Source: Candidatus Saccharibacteria bacterium UBA6175 | Lineage (GTDB): Bacteria > Patescibacteriota > Saccharimonadia > Saccharimonadales > Saccharimonadaceae | DNA: 64,000 nucleotides | Direction of reading: 5' to 3' | Assembly (NCBI GenBank): GCA_002422915.1 | Contig: DITV01000004.1 | Coordinates: 220 to 64,219, forward strand | Shown here: one piece after another, positions 58,995-64,000 of the stretch | Numbering within the stretch: position 1 is the first letter of the stretch | Layout of the letters: each line of letters begins with the position of its first letter | Program-made: the position numbers and the translations under genes | The notes under the pieces: generated by a model | Seen by the model: only the letters and a program-made list of their open reading frames with translations | Database searches by the model: none | What the model was told of the DNA's origin: nothing

Positions 58995-59582
58995 TTACAA
59001 GGCTGAGCGGCCGTGGATCTGTGCAACAACAGATTGAAAATCGTCGATCAGCGTCTGGCGGAGGCTCCCGTTGTAGAGGGCTGCTGCCGGGTGGTAGAGG
59101 GGCGCAACGGTGATGGTATTGCTGTTGAGCTCGACGTCGTGCACCGTGCCGTGCACATCCGCAATGGCTGCGTCGGGTAAAAAATATTCCATGCTGTGGC
59201 GGCCAAGCGTAATCACTACTTTGGGCTGAATAATCGCAAGTTCTTCTAGTAAATACGGTAAAAACGCCTGTTTTTCGGCCGGTTTTGGGTCGCGGTTCTT
59301 GGGTGGCCGGTACTTCACAATGTTGGTGATGTAGACGTCTCCCCTGTCGAGGCCTGAGAATTCAAGCATGGTGTTGAGAAATTTCCCAGCGGCTCCCTGG
59401 AATGGCAAACCAGTCTCGTCTTCTTTCTTGCCCGGTGCCTCACCAATAAAGACGATGTTGGCGTTAAGATTGCCGTGGCCCATAACGAGCTGGATGGCCT
59501 GCGAGGCAAGCGGGGCACACGCAGGGTCAGCGTTAATTCTGTTGGCGAGTGTGGTCAGTTGTACTTGTTTGCTGGTGGTCAT
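58995..59582 (-). CDS. uracil-DNA glycosylase, family 4-like, without cluster cysteines
   Basis: About 195 residues. Motif GEAPGKKEDETGLPFQGAAG and late YHPAAAL identify the family 4/5 UDG group that removes uracil from DNA. Canonical members hold a 4Fe-4S cluster with four Cys; here only one Cys is present (DPACAP), so the cluster is presumably lost. Start ATG 59582 with TATAAT 8 bp upstream; a GTG two codons earlier is possible. Confidence 0.88.
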   Translation of the reverse strand: MTTSKQVQLTTLANRINADPACAPLASQAIQLVMGHGNLNANIVFIGEAPGKKEDETGLPFQGAAGKFLNTMLEFSGLDRGDVYITNIVKYRPPKNRDPKPAEKQAFLPYLLEELAIIQPKVVITLGRHSMEYFLPDAAIADVHGTVHDVELNSNTITVAPLYHPAAALYNGSLRQTLIDDFQSVVAQIHGRSAL

Positions 59583-59601
59583 TACCACCTATTATAGCCT
59601 T

Positions 59602-61281
59602 TTAGGCCGTGCGAACACAGTCGACCGCCGTACCGATGATGCGCTTGCTCCAGCCTTCTTCGCAGGCCTGCTGTTCAATACGTGGACTCGAGAGAAGTTC
59701 ACGCTTCTCGCAGGTGGAGCCGCTCCCGCTACCAACTTGAGTGAAACCGGCAGCACAGCTGTAGCTAATTGTTGGCGAGGCGGTCACGGATCGGCCACCG
59801 TTAATTTTCGTACAATTGTTTCCTTCTCTGGTGTAGCCAGTGCCGCAAGAGAGTGCCTGAATTGCGGCAACGCGCGCTTCACGCTGACAGTCTGTACTTG
59901 CGATGGTATAGGTCGCAGGACAGGTGTTCTGCGTTGTTGGGTCTTGGTTCCGGATTTCTATCTTCGTACAAGTTGAGCCGACTTTAGCAAAGCCGCTATC
60001 ACAGCTCGTCACATAGTTCGCATAAGCCGTACAGGTGCTTCCGCTAAGACCAAAGCCGTTCGGGCAACTGTAGGATGTCGACGAAGTCTTGGCCACTACA
60101 CATCTCATATCAGGGCCGGTCCCATACGCTACAGCGCCAGGACAACTATACGTAATCGCTACAGTTCGTTGACAGTTCGTTGTACTCACCTGAGTATACC
60201 CACTAGGGCAGGACTCTATATATGCAATGGTTGCGCTAATTACGAGTCTGCACTGGTTGGTTCCTGACACAGGTGTATAACGTGCCGGACAGCCTGTGTT
60301 GGTTTTAGTAACAGTTGAGGTGCACTTTGTGCTTGAACCAGAGCCCGATTCCGTGTAGCCAGATGGGCACCTGTAGTCAGTTGTAGTTGTCAAGCGAACC
60401 GTTGAGACGCAGCGACCTGATTGAAGAGAGTAACCACTCGGACAGCTTTGAGTCGCAAGCTTAGAACACTGACCGCTGACGATCTGGTACCCACTTGGAC
60501 ATCCAGACGAAGTGCTGGCCGTCGCGGCGATAGTACGCGCGCAGTTTGCTCCCGCTGGTGAGTAGCCCGACGGGCAGCTTGTTCGCAATGTTCCGTTCAC
60601 CGTTACTTGGCTTGAGCAGGTAACTGTTTGAGCGGTGAGTTGAGTCTTCTGGAAGCCAGCTGGGCAGTTGTACACAACAATAAACGGCGCAATCTCTGTC
60701 TTCACACAGCCACCATTCTTCAGCGTATAGCCTGCCTCGCAGGTAGCCTGGACTGATGCTGGGATAGACTCTTTGGTTCCACCCTCAATGCGCGAACAGG
60801 TTGTACTTGCACCACTCCCCGCTTGAGTATAGCCAGATGGACAACTATATTGTGCGGCCGAAACAGTGGTGACTTGGTCTTTTTCACACACTTCGCCCTT
60901 TTCGGTGTAGCCCGAGGGACACGCCTGAATCAATTGCGCCGGCTTAACCTCAAGAATATCAGAGCCAGTACCAATATAAATTGCTTCGTCTGTTTGCGCG
61001 CCAACCTCCTCAGCCAAACGAGCATTATATGCCTGCTGCTCACGGTCAGCAATTCCCAAGAAGTAGTTGACCCCATAGCCAATACCGGCGATCATCCCAA
61101 ACGCCACCACCACCGCGCTGAGTCGCTTGAGTAGCTTCCCAACAGGGATGCGTGGCCGGTCGTGATGCGGCTTAAAGTTAACGTCTGAGCTCGCAAATGG
61201 ATTGCCCATCGGCGTTGGCGGCGGCGTTTCAACCGGTTGGTACGGCTGATACTGCTGGTTTTGTGGATCTTGCGGGTTCAT
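59602..61281 (-). CDS. Cys-rich repeat surface protein (17 CPSGYT-type repeats)
   Basis: A 559-residue protein: Pro/Gln-rich cytoplasmic N-terminus (1-45), one membrane segment (about 52-75), then from about residue 115 seventeen repeats of the form C-P-S-G-Y-T-x(4-12)-C, each with exactly two Cys (34 in all), spaced by Thr/Ser/Val-rich linkers. The pattern suggests a rod of small disulfide-bonded modules outside the cell. No enzymatic motif. Own promoter with an operator-like inverted repeat. Confidence 0.85.
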   Translation of the reverse strand: MNPQDPQNQQYQPYQPVETPPPTPMGNPFASSDVNFKPHHDRPRIPVGKLLKRLSAVVVAFGMIAGIGYGVNYFLGIADREQQAYNARLAEEVGAQTDEAIYIGTGSDILEVKPAQLIQACPSGYTEKGEVCEKDQVTTVSAAQYSCPSGYTQAGSGASTTCSRIEGGTKESIPASVQATCEAGYTLKNGGCVKTEIAPFIVVYNCPAGFQKTQLTAQTVTCSSQVTVNGTLRTSCPSGYSPAGANCARTIAATASTSSGCPSGYQIVSGQCSKLATQSCPSGYSLQSGRCVSTVRLTTTTDYRCPSGYTESGSGSSTKCTSTVTKTNTGCPARYTPVSGTNQCRLVISATIAYIESCPSGYTQVSTTNCQRTVAITYSCPGAVAYGTGPDMRCVVAKTSSTSYSCPNGFGLSGSTCTAYANYVTSCDSGFAKVGSTCTKIEIRNQDPTTQNTCPATYTIASTDCQREARVAAIQALSCGTGYTREGNNCTKINGGRSVTASPTISYSCAAGFTQVGSGSGSTCEKRELLSSPRIEQQACEEGWSKRIIGTAVDCVRTA

Positions 61282-61306
61282 GATTGCCCTTTTTTGTGTT
61301 ACTTAT

Positions 61307-61360
61307 CTCGATGCATCGAGTTCTTAAATAAAAGTATAGACCGATATTTCTATCGGTCAA
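61307..61360 (-). promoter_or_regulatory. promoter and palindromes upstream of the repeat protein
   Basis: Minus strand TTGACC (61360-61355), 16-bp spacer, TATACT (61338-61333). The inverted repeat ACCGATA/TATCGGT (61340-61357) covers the spacer and part of the -35, like an operator. A second perfect palindrome CTCGATGCATCGAG (61307-61320) lies in the leader. Alternatively the first hairpin, followed by CTATACTTTTATTT, ends pnp transcription. Confidence 0.6.
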
Positions 61361-61392
61361 TACCCTTATGCTTTGTGTGCACTTATCTGTAC

Positions 61393-63507
61393 TTATTGCG
61401 CGTCTTTGAGGCTCAGGCTCAAGCGACCACGTTCATCGATGCCGGTCAGCTTCACTTTCACGATTTGACCTTCGGTCAGCACGTCTTCAACACGTTCGAC
61501 TCGCTCGTTTGAAAGCTGCGAGATGTGCACCATACCGTCGGTTCCCGGCATGATGTTGATGAAGGCACCAAAGTCTTTAATACTGACAACGCGACCTTCG
61601 TAGATCTTGCCGACTTCTGGTTCTTCGGTCAGGCTACGGATCCAGTCGAGCGCCTTTTCGATGTTCTCGGTATCTTGCGCTGCAACGGTGATGAGACCAT
61701 CGTCCTTGATGTCGATCATGGCACCGGTTTCAGCAGTAATCTTGTTGATCACTTCTCCGCCCTTACCAATCACGGCACCGATCTTGTCAGGGTTAATCTT
61801 GATCTTCTCGATACGAGGCGCGTACGGGCTCAGCGCGGCACGTGGTTCGGCAATGGTTTCAATCATGTGCTTCAAAATGTGGGCACGACCGGTTTTAGCG
61901 GTCATCAGCGCGTCACGCAGGATTTCAACCGGCAGACCATGAACTTTCATGTCCATTTGCAGGGCGGTAATACCGTTGGCGGTTCCAGCTGACTTAAAGT
62001 CCATGTCGCCCGCAAAGTCTTCTGCATCGGCGATGTCTGAAAGAATGTGGGCCGTCTTTCCGTCCATAATCAATCCCATGGCGATACCGCTAACTGGTGC
62101 CTTGAGTGGCACACCGGCGTCCATGAGGGCCATGACACTGCTACAGGTTGCTGCCATAGAAGTTGAACCATTTTGGCTCATAATCTCGGTGACGCTACGA
62201 ATAGCGTATGGGAAGTCTTCTTCGGCCGGAAGCACTGGCATGACGGCACGCTCAGCGAGGTAGCCGTGGCCGATTTCTCGGCGACCGGGGCCACCAAGAC
62301 GCTGGACTTCACCAACGGTGTAGCCTGGCGCATTGTAGTGGTGCATGTAGCGGCGTTCGCCGTCGTTGATCTCCATAGTGTCGACCATTTGGGCATAGCT
62401 GAGTGGTGCAAGCGTCACAATGTTGAGCGCCTGAGTAACACCACGGGTAAACAGTGATGATCCGTGAGTACGCGGCAAAACGCCCACTTCGCTGGAAAGT
62501 GTACGGATCTCATCGAAGGCACGACCGTCGGGACGTTTTTTGTCTTCAACAATACCGCGGCGAACGTCTTTGTGCAGGGCGCTCGTGAAGGCTTCGTCGT
62601 ATTGGTCACGGAGGGACTTGTACTCGCCTTCTTCGTGAGCGGCGGCCATTTCTTCGTGGAAGGCCCAGCGAAGTTGGTTGACCATTTCGTTGCGCTCTGG
62701 GTATGGCTTGCGAATTGCTTCGCCGAACTTACCCTTTACCCAGGCATCGACAGCTGTTTGAATGGCTTCGTCAGGAAGGACGAGTGCGTAGGCTTGCTCG
62801 ACCGGCTGAACCTTCTTCACCAGTTCTTTTTGCAGCTCAATCGCTGGCTGGTAGTGTTCGAATGCCCAAGCAAGCGCCTCGGCGACGACTTCTTCATCAA
62901 CTTCATTCGCGCCGGCTTCAACCATCGTAATGCCACTTTCGATACCAGCAACCACGAGGTCAAGGTCACTGGCGGCTCGTTCTTCAGGGGTCAGGAAAGC
63001 TTTAAACTCGCCGTTGACGCGGCCAACACGGAGACCCGAGACAGGACCGTCAAATGGCGTACCCGTGAGCATCAATGCGCTTGAAGCGGCGATCATCGCA
63101 ATGGTGTCAGGGCGGAAGGTTGGGTCGAGGCTTAACACACTTGCAACGACCTGTACTTCTTGGCGATAGCCCTTTGGAAACAGTGGTCGAATTGGGCGGT
63201 CAATCAAACGACCAATCAAAATGGCTTCGTCACTTGGGCGACCTTCGCGCTTAATAAAGCGGCTGCCACTGATCTTACCGGCTGCATAAAATTTTTCTTC
63301 ATAGTCAATCGACAGAGGAAAATAGTCGAGCACGACCGGGCGAGTACCTACCTGTGCGGTCCCTAGCACGACGGTTTCGCCGTAGGTTACCAGGACTGAA
63401 CCGGTTGAACGAAACCCGACACGGTTGACTTCAAGTGTCAGCGGCTTGCCTTCAAACTCAGTGGTAACTTTAATAATATCCTTGCCATAGGGATTGATTG
63501 TTGGCAT
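61393..63507 (-). CDS. pnp: polynucleotide phosphorylase
   Basis: A 704-residue 3'-5' exoribonuclease using phosphate. Two RNase PH domains (GRPSDEAILIGRLIDRPIRP, PRTHGSSLFTRGVTQAL), the helical linker, a KH domain (KIGAVIGKGGEVINKITAETG) and an S1 domain (GKIYEGRVVSIKDFGAFINI) are complete. AAGGAGG stands before the ATG. Leader about 110 nt from TATAAT at 63629-63624. Confidence 0.97.
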   Translation of the reverse strand: MPTINPYGKDIIKVTTEFEGKPLTLEVNRVGFRSTGSVLVTYGETVVLGTAQVGTRPVVLDYFPLSIDYEEKFYAAGKISGSRFIKREGRPSDEAILIGRLIDRPIRPLFPKGYRQEVQVVASVLSLDPTFRPDTIAMIAASSALMLTGTPFDGPVSGLRVGRVNGEFKAFLTPEERAASDLDLVVAGIESGITMVEAGANEVDEEVVAEALAWAFEHYQPAIELQKELVKKVQPVEQAYALVLPDEAIQTAVDAWVKGKFGEAIRKPYPERNEMVNQLRWAFHEEMAAAHEEGEYKSLRDQYDEAFTSALHKDVRRGIVEDKKRPDGRAFDEIRTLSSEVGVLPRTHGSSLFTRGVTQALNIVTLAPLSYAQMVDTMEINDGERRYMHHYNAPGYTVGEVQRLGGPGRREIGHGYLAERAVMPVLPAEEDFPYAIRSVTEIMSQNGSTSMAATCSSVMALMDAGVPLKAPVSGIAMGLIMDGKTAHILSDIADAEDFAGDMDFKSAGTANGITALQMDMKVHGLPVEILRDALMTAKTGRAHILKHMIETIAEPRAALSPYAPRIEKIKINPDKIGAVIGKGGEVINKITAETGAMIDIKDDGLITVAAQDTENIEKALDWIRSLTEEPEVGKIYEGRVVSIKDFGAFINIMPGTDGMVHISQLSNERVERVEDVLTEGQIVKVKLTGIDERGRLSLSLKDAQ

Positions 63508-63749
63508 ATTGAACCTCCTTAGTGTTCACCCACTGTGTCTTATTGAAGCGAGTAAGTAACGGGTAGCGGAATGTGATCGTGCACATTGCTCTATCCAGCA
63601 CTTAGTCGCGTGGGATTAGGACTATTATAGCAGATGTAACGGTGGTATTATATGTCTACTATGATCCGTCTGGATCCGCTATGCGTTCACGTTCGGACGA
63701 GCCGAACCTCTCGCGCTTCTTAATTAAAACAATTATCTAAGGAGGTGTT
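63508..63749. promoter_or_regulatory. divergent promoter region of pnp and the Nudix gene
   Basis: Minus-strand TATAAT (63629-63624) serves pnp. On the plus strand TATTAT and TACTAT near 63646-63660 are candidate -10s for the Nudix gene, whose leader contains a hairpin GTTCGG/CCGAAC (63691-63707) before AAGGAGG. No further gene is seen. Confidence 0.5.
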
Positions 63750-64000
63750 ATGACAACACGACGAGTTAACGTGCGCGGAATCATCTATAAAAACGGAGAG
63801 CTTTTAGTCACAAAGTTTCGCCAAGAAGACGACAGTGAAAGTAAGCACTGGGGAACCTTCGGTGGCGGCCTTGATGTCGGCGAATCGATCGAAGCCGGTC
63901 TCTACCGCGAGATGATCGAAGAAACAGGGATTGCACCAAAAATCGGTCGCCTGCTCTTTATTCAACAGTTCTTTGATGGCGAGAAGGAGCAGTTTGAGCT
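63750..64000 (+). CDS. Nudix hydrolase, 3' end outside window
   Basis: At least 83 residues are visible. The Nudix box is canonical (GGLDVGESIEAG then LYREMIEETGI), unlike the degenerate box of the Nudix-RNase H fusion. Such enzymes hydrolyse nucleoside diphosphates linked to another group. Start ATG 63750 has AAGGAGG 5 nt upstream. The gene continues beyond 64000. Confidence 0.9.
   Translation, partial: MTTRRVNVRGIIYKNGELLVTKFRQEDDSESKHWGTFGGGLDVGESIEAGLYREMIEETGIAPKIGRLLFIQQFFDGEKEQFE

Noticed and set aside
699..63507. Alternative genetic code (TGA read as glycine)
   Set aside because: Genes such as sod and pilO end at TGA exactly where the family ends, and no in-frame TGA interrupts conserved proteins.
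63691..63707. Riboswitch in the Nudix leader
   Set aside because: Only one 6-bp hairpin is visible and no known riboswitch core sequence is present.

Overview
The window looks like part of a Candidate Phyla Radiation chromosome, most probably Saccharibacteria (TM7). The reasons are mid-range base composition, very tight packing with many 1-20 bp gene overlaps, single-copy housekeeping genes, a type IV pilus locus with pseudopilins, LPXTG-type and multi-repeat surface proteins, and no visible biosynthetic operons. TGA is a normal stop (for example in the superoxide dismutase and pilO genes), so this is not the code-25 Absconditabacteria/Gracilibacteria lineage. The phylum assignment is an inference; only about 23 bases of 16S rRNA are inside the window. 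I see no insertion sequence, prophage or CRISPR array.

Layout. 1-5.3 kb: the 5' end of an rRNA operon with its promoter and boxA, then divPAP, gyrA and gyrB, all on the minus strand. 5.3-10.9 kb: an LPKTG surface protein and a membrane partner, then a VirD4/TraG-like ATPase with a small partner. 10.9-12.6 kb: a gene-free island carrying tmRNA, a promoter/terminator-bounded small RNA and two further candidate structured RNAs. 12.6-23.1 kb: comM, infC-rpmI-rplT, rnpB, a Nudix-RNase H fusion, tRNA-Pro, an M50 protease, rpmB, a regulator/metallohydrolase pair, and thrS-HAD-atl-miaA. 23.1-34.8 kb: four tRNAs, a leaderless 40-codon gene, a membrane glycosyltransferase, a Cys/His-rich membrane protein, MFS, 2H phosphoesterase, SOD, a parvulin-like protein, ndk, uppP and xerD. 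Between tRNA-Arg and ndk lies a pair of inverted structured repeats whose internal loops are conserved while their helices have diverged. 34.8-48.8 kb: the type IV pilus locus (pilM-N-O, pilB, pilT, pilC, pilA, pilD, minor pilins). 48.8-64 kb: a DUF1704-type peptidase, ychF, tlyA, efp, rpsF-ssb-rpsR, ftsK, RNase J, UDG, a 17-repeat Cys-rich protein, pnp and the start of a Nudix hydrolase.

How it works together. The pilus locus, LPKTG protein, repeat protein and lipid-carrier phosphatase suggest a cell dedicated to surface contact. RNase J, PNPase, RNase P RNA, tmRNA and several ribosomal-protein operons give RNA turnover and translation. Two expression features stand out. At least a dozen genes have a -10 hexamer only 6-7 bp before the start codon, implying leaderless mRNAs. 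infC appears to start at AUC behind a strong Shine-Dalgarno, the usual arrangement for IF3 self-control.
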